From CAZOIA01 sp964579675 (GTDB lineage: Bacteria > Planctomycetota > Phycisphaerae > UBA1845 > PWPN01), in contig CAZOIA010000023.1 in assembly GCA_964579675.1 (NCBI GenBank), forward strand, positions 1 to 41,768: a DNA stretch of 41,768 nucleotides. Direction: 5' to 3'. The translations under genes were made by a program, and so were the position numbers. The notes under the pieces were generated by a model. The model made no database searches. It was given only the letters and a program-made list of their open reading frames with translations, and had not been told where the DNA came from. Below are positions 25,621 through 34,860 of this stretch, one piece after another (positions within the stretch are counted from its first letter, which is position 1; the number at the start of each line of letters is the position of its first letter).

Positions 25621-25802
25621 GAAATGGTCCTCCATTTCTGACCACCGGAACTACGCGCCGGCGGGCAGACCGTCAAGTACCCGCCTGGCGAAACCAACAA
25701 TCGCTACGCATTCATCTTGGCAAAGCGCAACGGCCGTTGTACGGTTCGGCCATGTCTCGGCCGCATCGATTCCGGATAACAGGAGGCGCATGACCATGAT
25801 GA

Positions 25803-26177
25803 GAAGGCGGATTCCCCGGCTGCGACGAGATACCTCCGCTGGTCACCCGCGGGGTGGACTGGCTGCTCCGGGAGGCCTGGATGGATGAAGGTGCGGGGTT
25901 TGTCTATGCGACCCGGGCCGGGGACGACGATCGGGCAACCCCCGGAAACATGCGGCCCCTCCGGGGACTGGCATATGCCTATAGGGTCACCAAGGACAAG
26001 GGAATCCTGCGGGTGCTGCTCAAGGCCCTCGATACGGGTCTGAACCCCGAGCACCAGGCCCGGGATATCACCCAATACCGCCGCTGCAAGGGCTTCCTCA
26101 CCGTGAACCTGAGCTGCGAGGAAGCCCTGGCCCTGGTGGAGCGGCTGGGACTCTGGCACGATGATCGTCCGGACTGA
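25803..26177 (+). pseudogene. C-terminal fragment, probable alpha/alpha-barrel enzyme
   Basis: The open frame after a stop at 25800 reads PGCDEIPPLVTRGVDWLL, REAWMDEGAGFVYATRA, NMRPLRGLAYAYRVTKDK and on to LGLWHDDRPD. The paired helices and the G-x-x-Y-A phrases resemble the C-terminal repeat of secreted alpha/alpha-barrel polysaccharide enzymes. No ribosome site or signal precedes it. The only starts are a GTG at 25854 or an ATG run at 25790-25802 in another frame. It is best read as the tail of a gene lost by deletion; a free 107-aa protein is less likely. Confidence 0.45.
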
Positions 26178-26421
26178 GAAGCCTGGAAGAAGCTTGACTG
26201 AATCCGTTCGTGGGCTTCGAATAAACCACGCCCCTGGAACGTGATAGGCCAGCAGGAATGGAATCGGCTACACGCGAAGATGGGCTGCGTGGTGTGCGGG
26301 GTATCCACGGCGTAGTCCATCGAAAGTTGGGTTCAATGCCGGCACGAAGGTCCGGCAGATTCTCGCTATTCCGGACAGTTTCGTATATCCTTCATGAGTT
26401 GCGCTGAACAGGCTGGATCAC

Positions 26422-27462
26422 ATGGCTGAGACGCACGCCCAATCTTCTTCTGTTGCCAGCAACGCTGAACGCCAGCGGGCAATAGATGAGTTCCTTATGC
26501 AGTTTGCGGACTGTCCCGACCAGGAGTTCCTGGCGGACATGATGGTGACCGTGTGCCGATTGGCTAAGGACGGCACGGGCCGGGGCGAGCTGAAGCTGAT
26601 GAGCAAAGCGTTCAAGGAGCTGCGGTACGCGTTCAAGGTTTTCGCCCCGTACCAGCACATCCGGAAAGTGAGCATCTTCGGTTCGAGCCGCACGCCGAGA
26701 GACGATCCCGAGTACGTCCAGGCGGACGCTTTCGCCCGCCGGATGCGAGAGGTCAACTGGATGGTGATCACCGGTGCGGGCGACGGGATCATGAGGGCCG
26801 GTCACGATGGAGCCGGACGCGAGGCCAGTTTCGGCATGGCGATCCGCCTGCCCTTCGAGCAGAAAACCAACACGATCATCGCCGACGATCCGAAGCTGGT
26901 AAACTGCAAGTACTTCTTCACCCGCAAGCTCCTGTTCATCAAGGAGGCCTCGGCGATCGCGTTGTTCCCCGGAGGGTTCGGGACGCAGGACGAGGGGTTC
27001 GAATCGCTGGTGCTGGTCCAGACCGGCAAGGCCGAACTAATGCCGATCGTGCTCATCGATGCCCCGGGGGGCACGTACTGGCAGCACTGGCGGACGTACG
27101 TGGCCGCCGAACTGCTCCGTACGGGGATGATCAGTCCGGAGGACATGCACCTGTTCCGGGTCACCGATGACGTCGACGTGGCGGTGCAGGAAATTGTCCA
27201 CTTCTACAAGCGCTATCACTCCTCGCGGTACGTTGGCGACGCGCTTGTCCTGCGGCTCAATTCGCCCGTCTCACCCGAGACGCTCGATAAGCTGAACGAT
27301 ACGTTCAGCGACCTGGTCGGGCGGGGGAAAATCGAGCAGCATCCCGGTCCGATTCCGGGCGAAGAGGGTGAGTTCCCGGACCGGGCCCGGATCGTTCTGT
27401 TCTTCGATCGCAAGAGCATGGGGCGCCTCCGGCTCATGGTCAATGAAATCAACAACGCTTAG
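26422..27462 (+). CDS. LOG-family (TIGR00730-like) Rossmann protein
   Basis: This 346-aa protein starts at ATG 26422 with a poor ribosome site. It carries VSIFGSSRTPRDDPEY, ITGAGDGIM and the signature PGGFGTQDEGFE (the PGGxGTxxE motif) of the LOG family. Family members cleave nucleoside 5'-monophosphates to base and ribose-5-phosphate. Some make cytokinin-like bases, and others are nucleotide housekeepers. It is longer than the usual 180-200 aa because of an N-terminal helical segment of about 80 residues and a C-terminal extension of about 100. The kinase and PDZ genes follow on the same strand, but gaps of about 100 and 40 bases leave operon membership open. Confidence 0.85.
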   Translation: MAETHAQSSSVASNAERQRAIDEFLMQFADCPDQEFLADMMVTVCRLAKDGTGRGELKLMSKAFKELRYAFKVFAPYQHIRKVSIFGSSRTPRDDPEYVQADAFARRMREVNWMVITGAGDGIMRAGHDGAGREASFGMAIRLPFEQKTNTIIADDPKLVNCKYFFTRKLLFIKEASAIALFPGGFGTQDEGFESLVLVQTGKAELMPIVLIDAPGGTYWQHWRTYVAAELLRTGMISPEDMHLFRVTDDVDVAVQEIVHFYKRYHSSRYVGDALVLRLNSPVSPETLDKLNDTFSDLVGRGKIEQHPGPIPGEEGEFPDRARIVLFFDRKSMGRLRLMVNEINNA

Positions 27463-27561
27463 GCTGAACGGCCGGCCCGGAGCTCGGCGGCTATGATTTG
27501 ACTTGGCTGTGTCTATCGCTAACATCAAGAGGTGGATTTATCCTGTTTCGGGAAGGGTGCA

Positions 27562-28608
27562 GTGGCTAGTCGGCTTCGAGCTGATTTCGAGCCCCCGGAA
27601 ATCGCAGCGGTCCTGGCGCGCTATGACCTCGGCGCCATCCAACGAGCAGACAGACAACTCAAGGGCTCGAGGCGATCGCCCAAAGTGATCATCACCACGG
27701 ATCGCGGTCGATTCCTGCTCAAGCGCCGGGCCCGCGGTCGAGACCACCCGATGAAGGTGGCGTTCGCGCACGGGGTCCAGCAGTTCCTGGCGGAGCAGGA
27801 TTTCCCGCTGCCCCATCTCGTTCCGGTCCGGGACGGTGATGACACGATGGTCATCATCAACGGCCAGATCTACGAGATGTTCGAGTATGTGCCGGGCCTG
27901 CCTTACGACCGTTCGCTCGACGCCACGTTCGACGCGGGGCGTGTTCTGGGGCTGTTTCACCAGTTGGTCCGGAATTACGAGAGCGACTGGGAACCGTCAC
28001 GACGCGGATACCACGACGCGAACATCGTCCGGGAGAATCTCAACGGGATCCCCGCCGGCATCGGGAAAGATGACAGCGTGGTCGGGAAAGAGAGCGAGCT
28101 GCTCACCACCGTCTCGATGCTGTACGACGCCTACGAAACGGTGGCGGAACGCGTGAACGAGGCGGGCTTCTACGAGTGGCCGCACCAGATCGCCCATTCC
28201 GATTGGCACCCGGGCAACATGCTCTTCCTGGACGGCTGCGTCGAGGCGGTCATCGACTACGATTCCCTCCATCTGTTGCCCCCGGTGACCGATCTGGCGA
28301 ATGGGGCACTGCAGTTTTCGATCATCGGCGGCCCGGAGGATCCGCGGCAGTGGCCGGCGGAGCTGGACGAGGAGCGGCTGCGCCGGTTCCTGCTCGGCTA
28401 CGACCAGGAATGCACGACCTCGCCGGATCAGATGCGACTGTTGCCGACCCTGATGATCGAAGCGCTGATCGCCGAGGCCGTCGCGCCCATCGCCGCCACC
28501 GGATCATTCGGGCGAATCGAGGGCTTCCGCTTCCTGAAGATGATCTGCCGGAAGGTCCGATGGCTCGAGCGGAACGGCGCCCGGCTGACAACGGTGCCTC
28601 AGGTGTAA
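27562..28608 (+). CDS. APH-fold phosphotransferase
   Basis: I prefer the GTG at 27562, since GGAAGG lies 5 bases upstream; GTG 27532 would add 10 residues. The product has about 348 aa. It has the aminoglycoside-phosphotransferase fold: an N-lobe with GRFLLKRRA, a hinge YEMFEYVPG, the catalytic loop AHSDWHPGNMLFLDG and the metal-binding AVIDYDSLHLLPPVTDLANG. Homoserine kinase II, CotS-like and sugar kinases share this fold, so the substrate is unknown. Its place between the LOG protein and a PDZ protein gives no clear pathway. Confidence 0.8.
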   Translation: MASRLRADFEPPEIAAVLARYDLGAIQRADRQLKGSRRSPKVIITTDRGRFLLKRRARGRDHPMKVAFAHGVQQFLAEQDFPLPHLVPVRDGDDTMVIINGQIYEMFEYVPGLPYDRSLDATFDAGRVLGLFHQLVRNYESDWEPSRRGYHDANIVRENLNGIPAGIGKDDSVVGKESELLTTVSMLYDAYETVAERVNEAGFYEWPHQIAHSDWHPGNMLFLDGCVEAVIDYDSLHLLPPVTDLANGALQFSIIGGPEDPRQWPAELDEERLRRFLLGYDQECTTSPDQMRLLPTLMIEALIAEAVAPIAATGSFGRIEGFRFLKMICRKVRWLERNGARLTTVPQV

Positions 28609-28648
28609 CCACCGATCACGTTCTCGCCGCCCGGATTTGGACCGAGGC

Positions 28649-29719
28649 ATGGACATCTTGATTGCCATTATGGCCAGTGCGCTGGCGGGAGGCGGTTCGG
28701 CCGTTGGCAGTGCACCCGCCGACGCCCCCGCCGCGACGGCCCGGTTCCCGACCGTGACCGATAAGCAGCTCGATCAGATGGTGGGCGAGCTGGGGCATCC
28801 GCGATTTGCGGTCCGCGAAACCGCAACGCAACGATTGTGCATGCTGGATTCCCGCTACTTGCCGGAGCTGGCCCGCCGCTACCGGGGCGAGACCGGCTAC
28901 GAGATGAAGCGGCGCATTCGTTACGTGGTCGAGTCCATCTTCTATCGAGACCAGATTGCAGGGCGGGAGGGGTTCCTGGGGATTTCCATCGCCAAGCGGG
29001 TGGACACGAGCGCCACCGATCCCGCGACCGGCGGGAGGACGCGCGGGGTGGTGATCGTCAAGATCCTGGAGGGCCTGCCGGCTGAGCGTGCCGGCCTGCA
29101 AGTCAACGACGTCGTCATCTCCGTGGACGGGGCAGCGCTGCCCAACGAGCCCAGCTCTCAGGGATTCATCAGCATGATTTCGAGCCGCTGCCCGGGTTCC
29201 GAGGTGCGGATGCGGGTACTCCGGCCCGCCAGGTCCCCGCGGAGAGTGATGGTCCCGTTCAGCGGCGATCCGACCCGCCCGATTGACGGGGTCAAGTTCG
29301 AACCGCTGCCGCTGGGGATTGCGGTTGGCCCGAGGATCGTCGGCAGGGCACCGGACTCCGCGGCCGCCGGTCTGGCGGTCAACGAGATCATCGATTCGAT
29401 CAACGGCAAATCCCTCGCCGGTGCCCGCGGCTCATTGACGCCCGAGAACGCGCTGCGGGCAGCAAAGCCCGGCGACATACTGACGCTGGGGGTGCTGGCC
29501 GTCGAGGAGACTGGATTGAAGGTGGTTCTCGGCGCCCGTCCGGCGAAGTACCTCGAAGCAACCGACAAGACCGAAGCCCGGAGGCGTTTCCTGCGGTGGT
29601 GGCAGGATCAGGGGGGGGAGCTGCTGCTGTTGTGCCCACCGAAACCGCGAACGGCCAACATGCCGGTCTCCTCGGGCAAACTCACACCGGCGGTACCGGA
29701 GATTTCCGTGATTCCCTGA
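28649..29719 (+). CDS. Exported PDZ-domain protein
   Basis: The ATG at 28649 gives 356 aa; a TTG at 28637 is an alternative. A short signal-like N-terminus (MDILIAIMASALAGGGSA) is followed by a small repeat region with ELGHPRFAVRETATQRL, often seen in planctomycete PDZ proteins. One PDZ domain (about 98-190) is clear: FLGISIAKR, VVIVKILEGLPAERAGLQVN and DVVISVDG. A second, weaker PDZ-like part (about 210-300) has DSAAAGLAVNEIIDSINGK. No protease domain is present, so it is likely a scaffold or substrate-binding protein in the envelope. It is convergent with the HDOD-GGDEF gene. Confidence 0.75.
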   Translation: MDILIAIMASALAGGGSAVGSAPADAPAATARFPTVTDKQLDQMVGELGHPRFAVRETATQRLCMLDSRYLPELARRYRGETGYEMKRRIRYVVESIFYRDQIAGREGFLGISIAKRVDTSATDPATGGRTRGVVIVKILEGLPAERAGLQVNDVVISVDGAALPNEPSSQGFISMISSRCPGSEVRMRVLRPARSPRRVMVPFSGDPTRPIDGVKFEPLPLGIAVGPRIVGRAPDSAAAGLAVNEIIDSINGKSLAGARGSLTPENALRAAKPGDILTLGVLAVEETGLKVVLGARPAKYLEATDKTEARRRFLRWWQDQGGELLLLCPPKPRTANMPVSSGKLTPAVPEISVIP

Positions 29720-29823
29720 ACAGTGGCGGGCAGTCAGGCATCGCCCCAGCAGTCGAACGCCCGCGGCTCGTCCTTGGCGCGTGACGGCACGCGGCCATCT
29801 GGATCAAGCGGACACCGGCATGG

Positions 29824-31383
29824 TCACTGGTCGTGAGCCTTGCGTCTTTCCGCTTCCGAAGCCTCCATGAAAACGACGCGGTTGCGTCCGGCGTGCTTGG
29901 CCTCATACAGACACTGGTCCGCAAGTTCGACAAGCTGGCTTGGCCGGAGAGCGGGACCATCGCCGCTCGTCCGGGTGGCGCCGCAACTGGCGGTGATCGC
30001 GATCTTCTTCTGGCCGTAAGGTATGCGGATTCCTTGGATGGCCATGCGGATCTCCTCCGCAAGGTCGCGAAGCTCCTGGGCCGTTGCGTGGGCTACCACC
30101 ATTGCGAATTCCTCGCCACCGTAGCGGGCGGCGAATTTCGTTTCGTCGGCGATGTTCCTCAGGGACGCGCCTACGCGTTGAAGCGCATCATCACCAACCC
30201 GGTGCCCGAAGGTGTCGTTGAGCTTCTTGAACCGATCCAGGTCCAGAATGATCACGCCGAGCGATGTCCCCTCGCGGAGGGCCTTGACGCAGTCCTCTTT
30301 GAGGTATTGCTCCAGGGCCGCCCGATTCGCGACGCCGGTCAGGGCATCGGTCGTCGCCTGCTGGGCGAGTTCGCGATTCTGGTCGTGCAACTCCTCAACC
30401 TTCCGGCGGGCTGCCTGCTCGCGCTCGGCAATCCGAGCCCGCTCCAACTCCACCGCCATGGTGAGTTGGGCGAGTTGGGCGGTGGCTTCGGCTTGAATGT
30501 CCTGGTAGCTGTGTGTCGCCCCGATGTCCAAAGAGAACAGGGATGCGGTCTCTTTAACATGGCTGTCCAGCGTTTCAAGTATTTCCTGGAGGACGGATGC
30601 TTCGATGGGGAGACCTTCGACGATCTTCTGGTTGACCACGGTAAGCTGGCTGGCGCGGACCTGGGAGCAGAACAGATCGGCGACCATTGCCGCCGCTCGA
30701 ACCATTCTCGTCAGACCCGCGTGGGCGGGCTCGCCCGGTCCATGCTGGTCGATGGGGGCGTGATGGCTGCTGACCGCGACGCACAGGGCCTCGGGCAGAC
30801 CCCATTGGGTCAGCAACCCCCCGCTGATCGCCTCGTGGCTCACGCCCAGCACTTCCTGTTCTGCCGCCTGGATCGTGTTATTGCGGGCGTGGTGGGTTTC
30901 CAGGACCGGCGTGTACAACTCCCTCGCACAGCGAAAAGCTGCCAACATGCCGATGTCGCAAAGTAGGCCGGTGACAAACGCCTCGTCTGCCGTGACGCGG
31001 TTGCTCTGCTCGGCAATCAGACGGGCAGCCACCGCGGCGCTGAGTGATCGTCGCCAGTACGCGGCGTAATCGAACAGGCAGGTATCGCTCTTGTCCAGCG
31101 TCTCGACGAGCGAAAAGCTCAGGGCCATCACTTTCACCGTGCGCAAGCCGAGCACCACCATCGCTTGCTGCAGCGACGAAATCTGGTGAGACATCCCGAA
31201 CAACGATGAGTTGACGACCTTGAGAAGTTTGCCCGTCAGGGCCGGATCCTGCTGGATGACGCTCGCGATCTGGGCAATAGAGACGTCTTCGGCCTGCGTT
31301 AGCCTCAGTACCTCAATGGCCACTTTCGGCAACGTGGGCAGATTATCGGCTGATTGTATCCTCTCGATAATCTGGGCCGTCAT
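29824..31383 (-). CDS. HDOD-GGDEF regulator (probable diguanylate cyclase)
   Basis: I chose the ATG at 31383 (519 aa); a GTG at 31395 is close and the open frame runs further up. The HDOD domain (about 10-205) begins NLPTLPKVAIEVLRL and has DPALTGKLLKVVNSSLFG. A coiled-coil linker (about 300-340) leads to GGDEF (about 345-510) with DALTGVANRAALEQYL, LDLDRFKKLNDTFGHRVGD and the active motif RYGGEEF (422-426). It should make cyclic di-GMP from two GTP. The RxxD inhibitory site five residues before GGEEF is replaced by DETK, so product feedback of the usual kind is not expected. No membrane segment is seen. Confidence 0.9.
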   Translation of the reverse strand: MTAQIIERIQSADNLPTLPKVAIEVLRLTQAEDVSIAQIASVIQQDPALTGKLLKVVNSSLFGMSHQISSLQQAMVVLGLRTVKVMALSFSLVETLDKSDTCLFDYAAYWRRSLSAAVAARLIAEQSNRVTADEAFVTGLLCDIGMLAAFRCARELYTPVLETHHARNNTIQAAEQEVLGVSHEAISGGLLTQWGLPEALCVAVSSHHAPIDQHGPGEPAHAGLTRMVRAAAMVADLFCSQVRASQLTVVNQKIVEGLPIEASVLQEILETLDSHVKETASLFSLDIGATHSYQDIQAEATAQLAQLTMAVELERARIAEREQAARRKVEELHDQNRELAQQATTDALTGVANRAALEQYLKEDCVKALREGTSLGVIILDLDRFKKLNDTFGHRVGDDALQRVGASLRNIADETKFAARYGGEEFAMVVAHATAQELRDLAEEIRMAIQGIRIPYGQKKIAITASCGATRTSGDGPALRPSQLVELADQCLYEAKHAGRNRVVFMEASEAERRKAHDQ

Positions 31384-31891
31384 CGGCACCGTCACTCCAC
31401 TGCGGATCTTTCCTTCCACCTCAGACCTGTGGGTGCGGGCCGACCCCCCCGCCTCTGTGTAACCCTCGCACAAGTGCCACCGGCCGCCGCCGTTCCCGGT
31501 GTGCCGGGAATCACGGAGTTCCCTGGCCGCGCATGGTATGCCTTGGCTTCCGGCAGCCGAAACGCATCCAGCGGTTGGCCTTTCCCAATCCCCGAGACAG
31601 CCAGTGTTTACACTCCTACCGCAGGCCAGCGGCGCTCTGGTCTCCATAAGAGGCCGCCCGCCAACTGCTCTCCGCCTGACGTGAAGGGAATCGGCTGGCC
31701 GGGCCGCTGCCTTCAGGTCCCTCTGTGCTTTCAGATAATTGGTAGCGCAAATTCCTCATTCTTGTGATCCGAGGACGAGTTATCGGAGCTGACAGCGTCC
31801 AAACCCCGGTTCAAATCGCAGCCTGGCACCTCGGTCTTACCGTTCTCCTAGGAATATACAATACAAATCGCGCCCGGGCCCTGCGTAACCA
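31384..31891. other. Intergenic leader region, no gene recognised
   Basis: About 500 bases between the glycosidase stop and the HDOD-GGDEF start. It holds the inverted repeat at 31493-31510, an AT-rich patch near 31850-31870, and a T-arm-like GGTTCAAATC at about 31818 that does not fold into a tRNA. Confidence 0.5.
31493..31510. promoter_or_regulatory. Perfect 7-bp inverted repeat upstream of the HDOD-GGDEF gene
   Basis: TTCCCGG-TGTG-CCGGGAA lies about 110 bases upstream of the start codon. It could be an operator or an RNA hairpin in the leader; no T-run follows, so it is not a standard terminator. Confidence 0.35.
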
Positions 31892-34045
31892 TCACTCAAT
31901 CCTGATCACCGCGTACTCGTTCAAGCACTCCAGGGCCGCGAGTGGGCCGTCCATCGCGATTGGGGAATCACCAATCAACACTTCGACCGATGCGGGCATG
32001 GCTTTCAAGTGGATCTTGACGTCGTGAACCGGGATCACGTGCCGGATCGGGCGGAACACTTCCCGCGAGGCGGGTACCTTGGTGCAGCTCGCCGGGGCTG
32101 GGAAGACCCCGTCATACGTGTGGTTCAACAGGTGAATCAGGCACCCGCCGCCGTCGAGACGCCAGTAGGTTGCTTCGACGGTATTCGGGGCTTCGACCCG
32201 GACCGTCGGCTCATCGGAGACCCACTCGACGGTGTTGACCAGCAGTTGCTCATAATCGGGATGGCCCTGACGGTGGAACAGCCGATCCGGCTGGCCCGCG
32301 AAGTAGACACTCGCCCCCTTGCCGAACCGGTTGATCACAATGGAAGGATAGCCGGTGTCCCGGCCGGGGATGGCCGGCACGATGTCCTTGATGAAGTACG
32401 TTCCCCGCGGCTTGTGCGTATCATGGACGTTGGCGATGACCAGTGCTCCCTCCACCGCCTCGACCTTCAGGTGCCGGCCGGTGTTGGTGGGCTTGCCCGC
32501 CTTGATCTCGTCGATGGCGGAAAGACCCGAGTCGTCTTCGGACAACTCCCGCATCAAATGCCAGATGTCGCCGTGAGGTATTCCCATCCCGCCGCTGATA
32601 TGGGCGAGGATCGGGTGGGGCTCGCGCGGGGTGACGTAGCACCAGGGTGTCTCGAAGTCCGCCAGATAGCGAACGCCAAACACCTCATCGAGTCCGAACT
32701 CATACCGATTCCAACCCTCGCCCGTGTAGCGTGAGGTCTCGAACGTAGAGACCAGGTGCCCACCCCGGGAGACAAAACGCTTGATGGCCTCGATCTGTTC
32801 GTCCGAAAGCGCGGTCACGTTGGGCAGCACCAGCGTCGAGTACCCCCGCAGCTCGTCGGCGGTGATCAGGTCGTCACGAATCACCTCGAAGGGAACATGC
32901 GCTCTGCTCAGAGCGTCGTGAAAGCCCTTGACCGCGTCGCCATGCTCTTCGATGGGATGATCCCCTTCGCAGGCGGGCGTCTTGTGGGTGAAGGCCAGCG
33001 CCGCGTGCCGCAGGGGCCTGGCTCGGGCCATTAACGGCGCGATGGACTTCATCTCGCCGAAGACAGTGCCGAGCGGTTCGAGCCCCCGCGGATCGCGCAG
33101 GATCTCCCAATCCCACATCACCGGCCAGGGGTTGGAACCATGAATACCGATGACGCGGAACTCCTGCCGCATATGAGCCTGGGGCTTCGACCACCCGATG
33201 TAATAGTGATGGCTGTAGGGGGTGCAGATCACGTTAGCCTTGCCGGTCGCCCGGCCCTCGGCCCTGTCGCGCCGGACCATGAAGCCTTTGTCGCGAAGGT
33301 CGAGCATGTCACCGGTATGGGGCTCGCTGAAAATGACGTCTACGCCCGGTACGATCCGGTAATGTACCAGGGCCCCGCCGTGCTTGGCGATCGTTTGGCT
33401 GATCCGGAGCAGTTGCTGGTTCACGCGCTCGTCGTGCCACTTGCGATGGATGTCCTCGCGACCGTAGGGCAAGCGCTGCGAGAAGATATCGACCCCAGTA
33501 TCGGCCAGGCATCGCCGACGGCAATACTCACACCAGCACGGGGCCTGATGATAGAAATCAAGGGCCAGCAGTTCGATCTCGTACTCGCGGAATAACTGGT
33601 CCAGGACGTCGTTGACCAGGTCTTCATAGGGTGAGTTCATGCACATCATGAAGCACTTCTCACGTTGCCGGTATCCCCAGGCCGGCCGTTTCCCCTCACG
33701 TGATCTCGACGCCCAGTCCGGATGGCGTTCCGACTGGCAGGGAGCGGCGGTAGGTCCCCACATGACCGAGAAGTGGAGTCCCGCCCCCCGGGCCCGCTCG
33801 ACGACGGGGCCCAATCGATCTTCACCTCTCAACTCCGGCTGCATCGGGAGATGAGGCGAGGGCCAGTATGCCTGGCCCCACTCATTCACGACCATCATGT
33901 TGAGGACGTTGGCATTTAGCCGGACGGCCGTCTCGACGATCTGCTGCGGCGTCCATCGGTTGACCCAACTGCCGTGCGAATCTTCGAGGGCCAGGTCCAT
34001 GATCCTCATGGGCTCTTGCCAGAACGGCTTGTCTTGATCTGACAC
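31892..34045 (-). CDS. Beta-galactosidase-like glycosidase with trimerisation domain
   Basis: A GTG start at 34045 with GAGGTGA upstream gives 717 aa. Residues of about 10-330 are a TIM-barrel of the putative glycosyl hydrolase type (VVNEWGQAYWP, LDFYHQAPCWCEYCRRRC, FYHQ and SEPHTGD motifs). Residues of about 370-570 look like the beta-galactosidase trimerisation domain (Rossmann-like: VLPNVTALSDEQIEAIKRFV, SRGGHLVSTFETS). A beta-sandwich ends the chain. No signal peptide is visible, so it may be cytoplasmic, acting on imported oligosaccharides. It lies 147 bases after the shell gene on the same strand, and could provide the sugar that the aldolase pathway uses; this link is inference. Confidence 0.75.
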   Translation of the reverse strand: MSDQDKPFWQEPMRIMDLALEDSHGSWVNRWTPQQIVETAVRLNANVLNMMVVNEWGQAYWPSPHLPMQPELRGEDRLGPVVERARGAGLHFSVMWGPTAAPCQSERHPDWASRSREGKRPAWGYRQREKCFMMCMNSPYEDLVNDVLDQLFREYEIELLALDFYHQAPCWCEYCRRRCLADTGVDIFSQRLPYGREDIHRKWHDERVNQQLLRISQTIAKHGGALVHYRIVPGVDVIFSEPHTGDMLDLRDKGFMVRRDRAEGRATGKANVICTPYSHHYYIGWSKPQAHMRQEFRVIGIHGSNPWPVMWDWEILRDPRGLEPLGTVFGEMKSIAPLMARARPLRHAALAFTHKTPACEGDHPIEEHGDAVKGFHDALSRAHVPFEVIRDDLITADELRGYSTLVLPNVTALSDEQIEAIKRFVSRGGHLVSTFETSRYTGEGWNRYEFGLDEVFGVRYLADFETPWCYVTPREPHPILAHISGGMGIPHGDIWHLMRELSEDDSGLSAIDEIKAGKPTNTGRHLKVEAVEGALVIANVHDTHKPRGTYFIKDIVPAIPGRDTGYPSIVINRFGKGASVYFAGQPDRLFHRQGHPDYEQLLVNTVEWVSDEPTVRVEAPNTVEATYWRLDGGGCLIHLLNHTYDGVFPAPASCTKVPASREVFRPIRHVIPVHDVKIHLKAMPASVEVLIGDSPIAMDGPLAALECLNEYAVIRIE

Positions 34046-34192
34046 GAAGTCACCTCTGCTGCGAGAGACGGTCGAGAAGCTGGCCGACCGACGGCTGAGG
34101 ACCGGAGCCGGCAGCCAACTGTGGGTTCCAGTTTACTCAGACCGGCCGGTTTCGATACTGGTCATGACAACACGACAGCACGAACATGCCGA

Positions 34193-34858
34193 TCAGGGCA
34201 ACAACGACGCCAGCCCCTCGTGCGGCCGGGCGATGACGTGGGCGAGGATCAGCTTTCCGCCGACCTTTTCGACGGCGGCGGCGGCGGCTTCGACCGCGGT
34301 TTTGACCGCAGCCACGTCGCCGCGAACCATCACGGTGACGTACGCCCCGCCGATCTTCTCCTTGCCGATGACCTCGACGTTGGCGGCTTTGAGCATCACG
34401 TCGGCGGCTTCGATCATGCCGATGAGCCCCTGCGTCTCGATTAGCCCGATCGCGTCTTGCCTGGCCATGGTGGGCGAGGTTCCTTTCGTCATCTCAGCGG
34501 CCGGGGCGTGCGTGCCAGCCGGCAGGAGGTGTTCATTGCTCTCCAACAGGTCATTGTACTCCTGGGCGGAGTGGATGAGGAAGTCGGCCTGATCCGAGTA
34601 GTGCGGCCAGTTGACCCCGGCGATGAGGGCGTGCATCCGGCGGGCGACCGACTCGCCGGCTTCGACGGCGGCCCGCACGTCGCCCGCCGAGCCCGTCACC
34701 TTGATGCCCATCCCCCCGGCGGCGTTGGATTCGATGCCGACCAGGCGCACGTTGCCGGCCTTGCACATCACGTCGGCCACCACGAGCGTGGCCGACAGCC
34801 CGTGCACCTCGACGAAGCCGACGCTGTACCGGTCTTGCGGTTTTGTGCAGGTACCCAT
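34193..34858 (-). CDS. Bacterial microcompartment shell protein, two BMC domains
   Basis: The ATG at 34858 lies 2 bases after the aldolase stop, with GGGGCGG upstream, giving 221 aa. The first BMC domain (about 11-85) reads SVGFVEVHGLSATLVVADVM, then CKAGNVRLVG and a pore loop NAAGGMG. It ends in an unusual tail (HYSDQADFLIHSAQEYNDLL). The second (about 134-221) is a textbook hexamer-type unit: AIGLIETQGLIGMIEAADVM, LKAANVEVIGKEKIGG, VRGDVAAVKTAVEAA and HVIARPHE. A tandem-domain shell protein normally forms trimers that mimic hexamers. An inner ATG at 34468, 12 bases after AAGGA, might also give a free single-domain protein. No pentamer (EutN/CcmL) gene is in the window. Confidence 0.85.
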   Translation of the reverse strand: MGTCTKPQDRYSVGFVEVHGLSATLVVADVMCKAGNVRLVGIESNAAGGMGIKVTGSAGDVRAAVEAGESVARRMHALIAGVNWPHYSDQADFLIHSAQEYNDLLESNEHLLPAGTHAPAAEMTKGTSPTMARQDAIGLIETQGLIGMIEAADVMLKAANVEVIGKEKIGGAYVTVMVRGDVAAVKTAVEAAAAAVEKVGGKLILAHVIARPHEGLASLLP

Positions 34859-34860
34859 TG

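Noticed and set aside
31384..31660. Possible cyclic di-GMP riboswitch before the HDOD-GGDEF gene
   Set aside because: I looked for the GEMM core sequences and could not align them; only a simple inverted repeat is present.
31735..31830. tRNA-like pieces (AATTGGTAGCGC, TTGTGAT, GGTTCAAATC)
   Set aside because: No acceptor stem, anticodon stem or T stem can be formed with proper spacing, so at most it is a degraded relic.
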